A DNA stretch of 7,482 nucleotides, from positions 1 to 7,482 of the forward strand of contig CAIXSC010000720.1 in the NCBI GenBank assembly GCA_903921945.1, in the 5' to 3' direction. Below the pieces are notes generated by a model. That model saw nothing but the letters and a program-made list of their open reading frames with translations. It made no database searches and was not told the DNA's origin. Numbering within the stretch: the first letter of the stretch is position 1; each line of letters starts with the position of its first letter. The stretch comes from an uncultured Planctomycetaceae bacterium (GTDB lineage: Bacteria; Planctomycetota; Planctomycetia; Pirellulales; Pirellulaceae). Below are positions 1 to 6,176 of the stretch, piece by piece. Both the position numbers and the translations under genes were made by a program.

Positions 1-2
1 GA

Positions 3-191
3 GGCGAATGAAGGCGAACTGCGGGCGAACAACGGGGCTGCGGGCGAGTCGTGGCGCAATGACGGCGAACGAACGGCGAACGAAGGGCGGACGAACGGCG
101 AACGAAGGGCGGACGAACGGCGCAATAAGGGAGAACGAAGGGCGAGGTTAGGGCGAGCGGATGGAGAACGGATGGAGAACGGATGGCGAAC
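3..191. repeat. 11-bp phased degenerate tandem array (intergenic minisatellite)
   Basis: About 17 consecutive units follow the consensus GGCGAACGAAS. Nearly all are exactly 11 bp long; the first unit (3-12) and the units around 34-52 are shorter or degenerate. The clearest part is 53-184, where unit starts fall at 53, 64, 75, 86, 97, 108, 119, 130, 141, 152, 163 and 174 without a slip. Within it a 22-bp double unit is perfectly repeated (71-92 and 93-114), and GGAGAACGGAT is perfectly repeated at 163-173 and 174-184. The period is not a multiple of three, so a conserved protein repeat is unlikely. The array starts at or before the window edge, so its true length is unknown. It lies downstream of the minus-strand barrel gene that ends at 346. 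Periodicity was read directly; function is unknown. Confidence 0.9.
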
Positions 192-345
192 CACCGGGCC
201 ATCAAGGGGCCGCATTCTAGGACAGCTTTCCGCCCAAGTGGAACACGGGGCCCGGAAAAGGGCGGCCGCCCCGTACATCGTTCAGCCCGCTGCCGGCTCC
301 CGGCTCTGGCCCGATTCCTGGCGCCGAGCATCGTCGCGGTTCGGA
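192..345. other. Gene-free GC-rich spacer downstream of the barrel gene
   Basis: This spacer lies between the 11-bp array and the stop codon of the minus-strand barrel gene. Together with the array it makes 345 bases without a convincing gene. One plus-strand frame stays open from base 1 to 546, but it runs antisense into the barrel gene and has no recognisable protein character. The only structure seen is the inverted repeat at 245-274, listed separately. Confidence 0.6.
245..274 (-). terminator. Inverted repeat, weak candidate transcript end for the barrel gene
   Basis: ACGGGGC (245-251) and GCCCCGT (268-274) form a perfect 7-bp inverted repeat with a 16-base loop. The loop side overlaps the 12-bp palindrome GGGCGGCCGCCC (260-271), which on the minus strand is followed by TTTT. 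It lies about 70 bases past the stop of the minus-strand gene ending at 346, a plausible place for transcription to end. No proper U-tract follows the long stem, so it is not a classical intrinsic terminator. In DNA this GC-rich such palindromes can also arise by chance. Confidence 0.2.
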
Positions 346-1770
346 TCAGAAGGTACCGACCAGCCGCAACAGGAAGGTGTTGTCGGGGTGGAAGTCCGGG
401 GTCGCCGTGTGGAGGAATTCAATCGATCGGCTGAACACGTAGCCCGCTTCAAAACGCACCCCTGCCCCGCCGTCCCGGCGCCGTTCCCACCCAATCATCA
501 CTCGCCAATCACGAAGCGTCACCGTGTCCCGCACGCCGGCGGTTGACGAAACGGCAAATGAATTGCCGCCAAACTCGCCGGCCACATACAGCCAGTCCTC
601 CGAGATCTCCGTGAAGGACAGCCGCCTTGCCAGCTTCGGCCGCGGAAAAATGAACTCCAAATCGTACTCGGGGGATGGCCGCCATATAATGCCTCCCGCC
701 GGCAGCAAGCGAATATCTTCGCGGTTCAAGTACAGCACGCCGGCCAGCAATTGCAATTGCTCCTCCCGTATATCCCAGCGCACCAACCCTTTGCCGGCGA
801 AGCGAAAGCCATCATCGGAGGCCGCTTCGAAATCGCTGTAAACCGATGGCGTGAGCGCGATTATCCCCAGCAAAGAAGGCGAAATGCGCGGCACCCAGAG
901 GAAGTCGACATAAGTCTCGTACAGCGTAGCGGGCAACTCGGGCGTGGTCGGGCCGCTGAGCGACCGCACTTGCAAATAGGGAGTGATCAAGAGTGGCCAT
1001 TCCGTCGTCGGAAAGGGAACCGCGACCGTGACGAACGATTCCGTTTCGACAATCCCCAGCTTGGTGGTCGATGGCGCGCCAGCCAGCCAGGTTGCCGACA
1101 GCGAGAACTTCTGAAAGAATCCGTTTTTAAACGACGACAGTTTCGGCCCTTCGAACGGCATGGGATCGTCGTCGACAGCCAGCGGCAACGACGGCGGGAT
1201 GGCGCCGTCCCCAAAGCTTCCCGCGGTCGCGGGCTCGCCTCCCGGCCAAACTCCAGTCCCGATCGGCCCGGAGTTGGAAACGCCAGCGCTCGACGGCGCC
1301 GGCTCGTAAGGCCCCGCATCCAACAGGTTCCGCTCGGCGCCCGGCGGGCCAGGAAAAAAAGTCGTCGTGCGCGGCGGATTCGCGGCTCGGGCCGGCGCCC
1401 ACCCATCCACCGTCGTTGACGATTGATTGAGCAACGGTTGATTGATCGGCGGTTGATTGATCGGCGGAGCGTTGCTGGAAGGGGCGTTGCTGCGCGAAGG
1501 GCTAGCGGGCGGGGGATTGGCGGGCGGTTGCAGTGCCGGCGATTGAAGCACGGGCGTATCCGCGAACGGCGGTCGCCCTGGAATTCGCGGTGAACGCTCT
1601 TGAGCGGTGCGATCCCGCAGCAGAGGGCCATCCTGGCCGAATGTTTCTGTGAGTGTAAGCACCGCGACTACCCACGCCATCCATCCTGCGAACGCCCTCT
1701 GTTCGAGGATCCTCGCAACGACGGCCGACACGACGGCCGACAAGATGGCCGAGAGCTGAAAAGACGGCAT
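346..1770 (-). CDS. Predicted outer-membrane beta-barrel protein 1 (paralogue of the next minus-strand gene)
   Basis: A 474-residue protein of unknown function, probably exported to the outer membrane. After a hydrophobic N-terminus comes a Pro/Asn/Ser-rich linker (about residues 50-220), then a C-terminal half rich in alternating aromatic and aliphatic strands that ends in LLRLVGTF. The terminal phenylalanine is the usual signature for barrel insertion. The C-terminal half is clearly paralogous to the protein at 1972-3471. Both have ELPA, VYSDF or VFSDF, LLPA, an FxFPxPKLAR block (about residue 375 here), a WLY-A-E-G segment and an Asp-Thr-Phe or Asn-Thr-Phe end. It resembles barrel proteins I recall being labelled DUF6268 in planctomycetes, but this is unchecked. 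The start is uncertain: ATG at 1770 is taken because codons from there have G/C-rich third positions. ATG at 1680 has AGGA just upstream and gives 444 residues; GTG at 1731 would give an Arg-containing n-region; TTG at 1890 runs into repeat DNA. In-frame 12-bp and 15-bp repeats are listed separately. Confidence 0.8.
   Translation of the reverse strand: MPSFQLSAILSAVVSAVVARILEQRAFAGWMAWVVAVLTLTETFGQDGPLLRDRTAQERSPRIPGRPPFADTPVLQSPALQPPANPPPASPSRSNAPSSNAPPINQPPINQPLLNQSSTTVDGWAPARAANPPRTTTFFPGPPGAERNLLDAGPYEPAPSSAGVSNSGPIGTGVWPGGEPATAGSFGDGAIPPSLPLAVDDDPMPFEGPKLSSFKNGFFQKFSLSATWLAGAPSTTKLGIVETESFVTVAVPFPTTEWPLLITPYLQVRSLSGPTTPELPATLYETYVDFLWVPRISPSLLGIIALTPSVYSDFEAASDDGFRFAGKGLVRWDIREEQLQLLAGVLYLNREDIRLLPAGGIIWRPSPEYDLEFIFPRPKLARRLSFTEISEDWLYVAGEFGGNSFAVSSTAGVRDTVTLRDWRVMIGWERRRDGGAGVRFEAGYVFSRSIEFLHTATPDFHPDNTFLLRLVGTF
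1421..1495 (-). repeat. 15-bp in-frame tandem repeat encoding pentapeptides (PPINQ type)
   Basis: Five consecutive 15-bp units lie in the linker of barrel protein 1, about residues 92-117. On the plus strand two units, GGTTGATTGATCGGC at 1436-1450 and 1451-1465, are identical. The flanking units at 1421-1435, 1466-1480 and 1481-1495 are diverged; the last two resemble each other. The protein reads as Asn-Ala-Pro-Ser-Ser steps, then PPINQ, PPINQ and PLLNQ. Because the unit is five codons, copy number can change without breaking the frame. Confidence 0.92.
1717..1752 (-). repeat. 12-bp in-frame tandem repeat in the hydrophobic N-terminus of barrel protein 1
   Basis: Three 12-bp units (1717-1728, 1729-1740, 1741-1752) share the core CGACGGCCGA on the plus strand, with AGATGGCCGA in the third. 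On the minus strand they encode SAIL-SAVV-SAVV, residues 7-18 if translation starts at 1770. They make up the first hydrophobic stretch of the protein. If translation really starts at 1680, this repeat is upstream untranslated DNA. Confidence 0.75.
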
Positions 1771-1819
1771 AAGAACGTTTCCGAAACGAAGGGAGCGCAG
1801 CCGCCAATTGAGGAGGACA

Positions 1820-1975
1820 ATGGGTAAAGGCAAAGCGATTGATAGTTTAAGTAGTGGAGCGTTTAGACCGTGGGTGATTAGACAATGCAAGGTTGGACAA
1901 TGTGCGGTTGGGCGATCACGCGACTCCGTTGTTAAGTGGTCGAAACCAGCCAGCGTTCGTAGGGATGCGGTTTAA
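1820..1975 (+). CDS. Possible small ORF (51 aa) in the spacer between the two barrel genes
   Basis: ATG at 1820 is preceded by a perfect AGGAGG (1811-1816), though only three bases separate them, shorter than usual. The frame runs 51 codons to TAA at 1973-1975, nearly filling the gap between the two minus-strand genes and overlapping the upstream one's stop codon tail to tail. The predicted peptide starts MGKGKAID, is basic (about 11 Lys/Arg) and contains two cysteines in VIRQC-KVGQC, which is the translated form of the 15-bp intergenic repeat. Codons such as TTA, AGT and ATT are unlike the G/C-ending codons of its neighbours, which argues against it. I recognise no family. It may be chance. 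Confidence 0.18.
   Translation: MGKGKAIDSLSSGAFRPWVIRQCKVGQCAVGRSRDSVVKWSKPASVRRDAV
1863..1922. repeat. 15-bp degenerate tandem repeat in the spacer between the barrel genes
   Basis: Four units of exactly 15 bp start at 1863, 1878, 1893 and 1908, each beginning TTAGAC, TTGGAC or TTGGGC. ACAATG is shared by the middle two. They lie between the paralogous barrel genes, upstream of the first one's start codon. The unit length equals that of the coding repeats in both flanking genes, and the unit GGTTGGGCGATCACG (1906-1920) resembles the coding unit GGTTGATTGATCGGC at 1436. Confidence 0.7.
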
Positions 1976-3471
1976 AAGGCGAAGCCAGCGCGAAGGAAAA
2001 ACGTGTCTTTTGGCGAGAAGCTCTCGCCGGGATGGTAACGGTAAACGACATCGCGAGCCGTCACCCATCCCGCTTCGAACATGCCCCGCGAGCCCGATTG
2101 CGCGAACCAATCGATCCCGATCCCAACCCGGATATCATTGATGTCCACTTGCTCGGAGCTTCCCGAGTAGTGCTCGACGGTCCATGAGCCATTGCCATAT
2201 TCGGCGGCCGCGTAGAGCCATACTTCGGTGGTTCCGACCATGGTGAATTGCCGTGCGAGTTTTGGTTTGGGGAAGAAGATATCGAATCGCGTTTGCGCGT
2301 TCGGTTCCCATAACAATCCCACCGCCGGCAGCAGGCTCAATTCGACCCGATCGATATAATTAACGCCCGCTTTGAGCATGAGCTGCGGAGTCAGCCGCAC
2401 CCAGGCATAAGATAGCGTTTGCAGTCGCAGGCTATTGGTGGTGATCGCGTTGAAGTCGCTGAAGACGCCTACGCTGCCGGAGAGGCTCGCGCCCCAAGCG
2501 TACGCCGGATCGGAATTCCAGATAGCCTCGACGAGCGCGCCGTAGACGCTGGCGGGCAATTCGCGAGTCGGATCGCCCTGCGGCCCGTCCCAGAGACTCA
2601 AGGCGAACTGGGGGGAAATGATTAATGGCTGTGTCGTGCCAAGAAACTCGGGAAATTGAAAGTCGATCCCGAGTTCGATGTCGTTCATTCCGATATCCAA
2701 CCCGTCGCTCGCCGCGGTCCAAGTTTCTCGAATCCTCAAGTCGTCCAGCAAACGCAACGGCATCGGTCCCGTACTCGGGGCGAACAGGCCGTTGGGGAAG
2801 AGCGAATCGGGTTGTCCTGGGGCCGCGCCGTAAGTCGGGTAGGTCGTGCCAGCACCGCCGTACGGCCATGCCGAGGAACCGGCGGCTGGCGGCGGCGCCA
2901 TGCCATAGGGTGATGTCATCGGCTGTCGCCATGGCGGGGTGGTGGCGCCGGTCCCCGTTCCCGGTGCTCCTGCGGCCCCGGGACTGAAGATGCCGGGGCC
3001 ATAGCCGCCAGCGCCCGCGGCAGGGGCCGAGCTGTAAGGGTCGCTTGCTGGCGGTCCCAGCGTCGCTCCGTAGCCCGCTGCCGGTGGCGCCACGGCGCCC
3101 GGCACTACGGGCGGATAACCGCTCGCTGGCGCGCCTCCCGCCGTTCCTAACCCCGGCACGATACTGGTCGAGGGCGTCGCGATCCCGCCATTGGCCGCCG
3201 TTCCCGGATAGGGCGTGCCTGAGTAGGGAGTGCCACTATACGGAGTGCCAGGATACGGAGTGCCAGTGTACGGAGTTGGATTGCCGGGGTAAGGATTGCC
3301 GGGGTAGGTCGAGCCGGCTGGTTGGCTGCCGAACGACGGGACCGGCACCAATCCGGAGTTATTGGCGCCGGGACCGCTGGGGAACTGGACGCGCTGGGCG
3401 TGCGCGAGGGTGGCGCAAGCGACCAGCGCCAAGACGCCTCCCGCGATCCGCAGCCACCGCGTCGAATTCAT
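1972..3471 (-). CDS. Predicted outer-membrane beta-barrel protein 2 with Tyr/Pro/Gly-rich leader
   Basis: A 499-residue exported protein of unknown function. ATG at 3471 is chosen because it opens a textbook signal peptide: MNSTRWLR, a hydrophobic core, and LAHA followed by Gln, which fits signal peptidase I cleavage near residue 25. An earlier frame start at 3555 would bury this signal. Residues about 26-265 are low-complexity Pro/Gly/Tyr/Ala, including a tandem pentapeptide tract (about residues 54-91). The remainder is barrel-like and ends RAGFAF with a terminal phenylalanine. It shares ELPA-Y, VFSDF, LLPA, FFPKPKLAR (about residue 400) and WLYAAAEYG with barrel protein 1, so the two are tandem paralogues whose leaders have diverged much more than their barrels. 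It lies upstream of its paralogue on the same strand with a 201-bp spacer, and is divergent from the lipid kinase. The ribosome-binding site is weak (GGAT). Confidence 0.88.
   Translation of the reverse strand: MNSTRWLRIAGGVLALVACATLAHAQRVQFPSGPGANNSGLVPVPSFGSQPAGSTYPGNPYPGNPTPYTGTPYPGTPYSGTPYSGTPYPGTAANGGIATPSTSIVPGLGTAGGAPASGYPPVVPGAVAPPAAGYGATLGPPASDPYSSAPAAGAGGYGPGIFSPGAAGAPGTGTGATTPPWRQPMTSPYGMAPPPAAGSSAWPYGGAGTTYPTYGAAPGQPDSLFPNGLFAPSTGPMPLRLLDDLRIRETWTAASDGLDIGMNDIELGIDFQFPEFLGTTQPLIISPQFALSLWDGPQGDPTRELPASVYGALVEAIWNSDPAYAWGASLSGSVGVFSDFNAITTNSLRLQTLSYAWVRLTPQLMLKAGVNYIDRVELSLLPAVGLLWEPNAQTRFDIFFPKPKLARQFTMVGTTEVWLYAAAEYGNGSWTVEHYSGSSEQVDINDIRVGIGIDWFAQSGSRGMFEAGWVTARDVVYRYHPGESFSPKDTFFLRAGFAF
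3201..3311 (-). repeat. 15-bp in-frame tandem repeat encoding the PYPGT/PYSGT tract
   Basis: On the plus strand, units of the type TGCCAGGATACGGAG start at 3201, 3216, 3231, 3246 and 3261. A 6-bp interruption follows (3276-3281), then two more units at 3282 and 3297. They translate on the minus strand to pentapeptides such as PYPGT and PYSGT, residues about 54-91 of barrel protein 2. Units are diverged mainly where the second or third residue changes, suggesting old duplications held in frame. Confidence 0.93.
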
Positions 3472-3706
3472 TATCGCATCCGGCAAAAGTTTCGAGGGGC
3501 CAACCGCCGATACAATCCAGTTCGCGACCGGCAAGCCGGCAGCGGGTATTAACAAGGGCTGGAAAATGGGTCAAGGTCAAGGCGTTTCTTCGATGGCTAC
3601 GGCGGTTTCCCTGGTCCCCTTGCTTGCCTACCTTCGCTGAGCGTGTTTCACTGCGGCTCATGGCCCTTATCGCAGCTTTTCTCCTGAGAAGGCGTTCCTG
3701 TCCGCC
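3472..3706. promoter_or_regulatory. Divergent intergenic region between barrel protein 2 and the lipid kinase
   Basis: These 235 bases separate two start codons that point away from each other, so promoters for both transcripts must lie here or overlap the coding ends. No convincing -35/-10 pair was found. TACAAT at 3511-3516 (plus) resembles a -10 box but has no good -35 partner. No operator-like palindrome or riboswitch was recognised. The assignment as regulatory rests on gene orientation only. Confidence 0.45.
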
Positions 3707-4603
3707 ATGAGTCGTTTGTGCTTGATTCACAATCCGATTGCTGGCCGGCGTTCCAGTCAACGGCGGCTCGACGAACTGCGGCGGCAGTTTGGCGAGACGT
3801 TGGAAGTCCGCCCGACCACGGGGCCTGGGGCGGCTCGCGAACTGGCCCGAGCCGCCGTCGAAGAGGGATTTTCGGGCGTGGTGGCGATGGGAGGCGACGG
3901 CACGGTCCATGAAACGGCCACTGGCCTGCTGGACTCGTCCCGCGATGAAGTGCCGCTTATCGTGTGCCCAGCGGGTTCCGCCAACGACTACGCGCACAGC
4001 TTGTCGCGCGAGTTTGGCGATGCCGCGCGTTGGCCGCGGATCGCGCCGCCGATCGATGTGGGGCGGGTTCACGGGCTGAGTCCCGAACCGGCGTGGTTCA
4101 TCAACAGCCTGGGACTCGGGTTCAGCGCGCGTGTCACGCTGGAATCGCGTCGTATCCGTTGGCTTCGCGGCACCTGGCTGTATGGGCTCGCCGCTTTGCG
4201 GGCGCTCGTGCGACACTTCCAGTGCCATGAGTGGGCCGTATCGATAGACGGCCAGCCGGCGGAGCGGCGTCCGGTCCTGATGCTTAGCCTGCTGATTGGA
4301 CGCCGGGAAGGCAACTTTTTGTTGGCCCCCGACGCTCGCATGGCGGATGGGCAATTCGATGTCGCGATCGCCGGCCGTCTGCGCCGATGGGATATCGTCC
4401 GCTTGCTCCCAGCGCTTGCGTTTTCCGGTCCACCCGCCGGATATCGCGAATTGACGACTGGCCGCTGTCGGTCGTTGGAAGTCACCGCCCCGGTGCCGAT
4501 CGCCGCGCATGTTGACGGCGAGATACTGGCTCGACCCGAAGACGATTGTCGCTCGGCGCAGGTGGAACTCATTCCCGGCCGCTTGCGGGTTTCGGTTCTC
4601 TAG
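3707..4603 (+). CDS. Diacylglycerol kinase family lipid kinase (YegS/BmrU type)
   Basis: A 298-residue protein of the usual length for bacterial soluble lipid kinases, which phosphorylate diacylglycerol or a related lipid or sphingoid alcohol at the inner membrane using ATP. Visible motifs are NPIAG near the N-terminus (residues 9-13), the nucleotide-binding GGDGT (62-66), PAGSANDYA (88-96, matching the family's PxGTxNDFA), FINSLGLGFSA (131-141), ADGQFDV (213-219) and HVDGE (268-272). All the expected blocks are present in order, so the enzyme looks intact. The substrate cannot be told from sequence. ATG at 3707 is used because NPxxG follows at the normal distance; GAGAAGG at 3686-3692 is the only Shine-Dalgarno-like site and is rather far upstream. 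The DUF1501 gene follows on the same strand after 116 bases, so co-transcription is possible but unproven. It is the only one of the five genes with no tandem repeat. Confidence 0.93.
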   Translation: MSRLCLIHNPIAGRRSSQRRLDELRRQFGETLEVRPTTGPGAARELARAAVEEGFSGVVAMGGDGTVHETATGLLDSSRDEVPLIVCPAGSANDYAHSLSREFGDAARWPRIAPPIDVGRVHGLSPEPAWFINSLGLGFSARVTLESRRIRWLRGTWLYGLAALRALVRHFQCHEWAVSIDGQPAERRPVLMLSLLIGRREGNFLLAPDARMADGQFDVAIAGRLRRWDIVRLLPALAFSGPPAGYRELTTGRCRSLEVTAPVPIAAHVDGEILARPEDDCRSAQVELIPGRLRVSVL

Positions 4604-4708
4604 CGAGGGCTGGGGAGGGATGCCCTTGGAGTCACGGGCTGTAGTGATCGAATCCGCGAAGTGAGCTACACTCAGACTTGTCTCGCGTGTTTTCGCTGGT
4701 GGTTCGCC

Positions 4709-4714
4709 GAGGTG
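4709..4714 (+). promoter_or_regulatory. Ribosome-binding site deciding the DUF1501 start
   Basis: GAGGTG lies five bases before ATG at 4720. It supports that start over the in-frame TTG at 4678, which has no such site and adds 14 residues without similarity to typical DUF1501 leaders. Confidence 0.6.
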
Positions 4715-4719
4715 TTTTC

Positions 4720-6150
4720 ATGTCGCGTTTTGACCCTGATGTTCACGGGGCTGGCTTTCCGTGGAACCATCGGCAGTGGCGCCATCAGCAGTGGAGCCGT
4801 CGGCAGTGGTTGGCACGAACGGGTGGCGGCATGGGCTCGCTGGCCTTGGCCGGGATGTTGACGGAGCGATCGACGGCTGCCACCCCGGCTGGGACAGGGT
4901 TGCATTTTGCGCCGCGGGCGAAACGGATCATTCATCTGTTCATGAACGGCGGACCCTTCCAGGCCGATTTTTTTGATCCGAAGCCGTTGTTGAACAAACA
5001 TGCGGGGCAGCGTCCTCGGGAAGTGGATTTTCGGACGGAGAACGCGACTGGCGGGCTGATGGCGGTGCCGAGTGGCTTTCGGGCTTGTGGTTCGAGCGGC
5101 CTGCCTATCAGCGAGCTCTTGCCGGAACTAGGGAGCTGCGCGGACGAACTGTGCGTGCTGCGTTCCTTGCACTGCGACAACCCGAACCACGGTCCGGCGC
5201 TGATGCAGATGAATAACGGCACAATCACGCCGACTCGCCCAAGTTACGGTTCCTGGCTTCTGTATGGATTGGGAGCGGAGAACGCCGACCTTCCCGGCTA
5301 CGTCGTCTTGTGTCCGGGGCGGCCGGTGCGATTCGCCGAGTTATGGTCGAGCGCCTTTTTGCCCGGTTCGCACCAGGGGACTTACATCAACCACAGCCAG
5401 CTCGATCCCGCCCGGATGGTGCCGAACATTCGCAACGCTTCGTTAAGTCTTGCGGATCAGCGGGAGCAGTTGGATTTACTGCGAACGCTCAACGAGGCGC
5501 ACCGCGCCGCTCGGCAGGGCGAAGCGGCGCTGGAAACGCGGATCCAAGCGATGGAAACCGCGTTCCGCATGCAGACGGCGGCAGGCGACGCGTTTGATTT
5601 GCAGCGGGAAACGGCGGCGACCCGCGCGGCGTATGGCTCGACACCGTACGCCAACGCCTGCCTGCTCGCGCGAAGGTTGGCGGAACGCGGGGTACGCTGC
5701 GTCCAGGTGTATTACGGAAACGGCCAACCCTGGGACACGCATCGCAACCACAATGCGTCGACCGCCAACTTGGCCAAAGATATCGATCGTCCGACGGCCG
5801 CATTGCTCCGCGACCTCAAGCAACGCGGATTGCTGGAAGAGACGCTCGTGATCTGGGGCGGCGAGTTCGGCCGGACATCGACGTCGGAGAGCGGCGACGG
5901 CCGCGACCACAACCATTGGGGTTTCACGATGTGGCTCGCGGGCGGCGGCGTGAAAGGCGGCATGGCGTACGGGGCGACCGATGATTTCGGCTTCCGCGCG
6001 ATCGCCGACAAAATGCACGTCCACGATCTGCACGCGACGATCCTGCGATTGATGGGCATCGATCATCAGCGGCTGACCTACCGCCACGCAGGCCGCGACT
6101 ACCGGCTGACCGATGTCTCGGGCCGCGTCGTGCAGGAGATCTTCGCGTAA
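4720..6150 (+). CDS. DUF1501 family protein with Tat-type leader
   Basis: A 476-residue member of the DUF1501 family, which belongs to the alkaline-phosphatase/sulfatase-like fold and is expanded in planctomycetes; its biochemical role is not settled. SRRQWL (residues 26-31) followed by a Gly/Ala/Leu-rich stretch forms a Tat-like export signal. The mature part shows IIHLFMNGGPFQADFFDP (70-87, the family's first block), MNNGTITPTRPSYGSW (164-179), LPGYVVL, FLPGSHQGTYI, WDTHRNH (338-344), GGEFGRT (380-386), GRDHNHWGF (394-402) and DLHATILRLMGID (436-448). It ends in the usual RHAGRDYRLTDVSGRVVQEI. It therefore appears full length and intact. DUF1501 genes are often paired with a DUF1553/DUF1549 cytochrome-type gene; none is visible here. 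The four pentapeptide units that build the leader are described separately. The gene converges on the PfkB gene with a 26-bp gap and no clear terminator. Confidence 0.95.
   Translation: MSRFDPDVHGAGFPWNHRQWRHQQWSRRQWLARTGGGMGSLALAGMLTERSTAATPAGTGLHFAPRAKRIIHLFMNGGPFQADFFDPKPLLNKHAGQRPREVDFRTENATGGLMAVPSGFRACGSSGLPISELLPELGSCADELCVLRSLHCDNPNHGPALMQMNNGTITPTRPSYGSWLLYGLGAENADLPGYVVLCPGRPVRFAELWSSAFLPGSHQGTYINHSQLDPARMVPNIRNASLSLADQREQLDLLRTLNEAHRAARQGEAALETRIQAMETAFRMQTAAGDAFDLQRETAATRAAYGSTPYANACLLARRLAERGVRCVQVYYGNGQPWDTHRNHNASTANLAKDIDRPTAALLRDLKQRGLLEETLVIWGGEFGRTSTSESGDGRDHNHWGFTMWLAGGGVKGGMAYGATDDFGFRAIADKMHVHDLHATILRLMGIDHQRLTYRHAGRDYRLTDVSGRVVQEIFA
4759..4818 (+). repeat. 15-bp in-frame tandem repeat in the Tat leader
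   Basis: Four 15-bp units: CCGTGGAACCATCGG (4759), CAGTGGCGCCATCAG (4774), CAGTGGAGCCGTCGG (4789), then a partial unit beginning CAGTGG (4804). They encode PWNHR, QWRHQ, QWSRR and QWLAR, residues 14-33 of the DUF1501 protein. The twin-arginine pair spans the third unit and its Trp-Leu comes from the fourth, so the export motif itself is made of repeat copies. Confidence 0.9.
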
Positions 6151-6176
6151 CGCGGCGCGGCCGCATCGGTCGAAGC

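Noticed and set aside
3..191. CRISPR array
   Set aside because: Units are 11 bp, contiguous and without unique spacers, and no cas gene is visible.
1..546. One plus-strand frame open from the window start to 546
   Set aside because: The 11-bp unit contains no stop codon in any phase, so open frames there are automatic. The frame then runs antisense into the barrel gene and the peptide has no recognisable character.
751..1419. 222-codon plus-strand ORF
   Set aside because: It lies wholly antisense to barrel gene 1, is Arg-rich in the way typical of GC-rich shadow frames, and has no recognisable motif.
3359..4510. 383-codon minus-strand ORF
   Set aside because: It is antisense to the lipid kinase, whose motifs are complete. 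The translation is Arg/Gln-rich shadow sequence without domains.
4667..4672. TACACT as a -10 promoter box for the DUF1501 gene
   Set aside because: No -35 element stands at a suitable distance; a single hexamer match is not enough.
4678..4719. TTG at 4678 as the DUF1501 start
   Set aside because: ATG at 4720 has GAGGTG at good spacing and the extra 14 residues do not resemble a family leader.
6151..6176. Bidirectional terminator between the convergent genes
   Set aside because: The 26-bp gap has GC-rich palindromic bases around GCGGCCGC but no extended stem and no T-run on either side.
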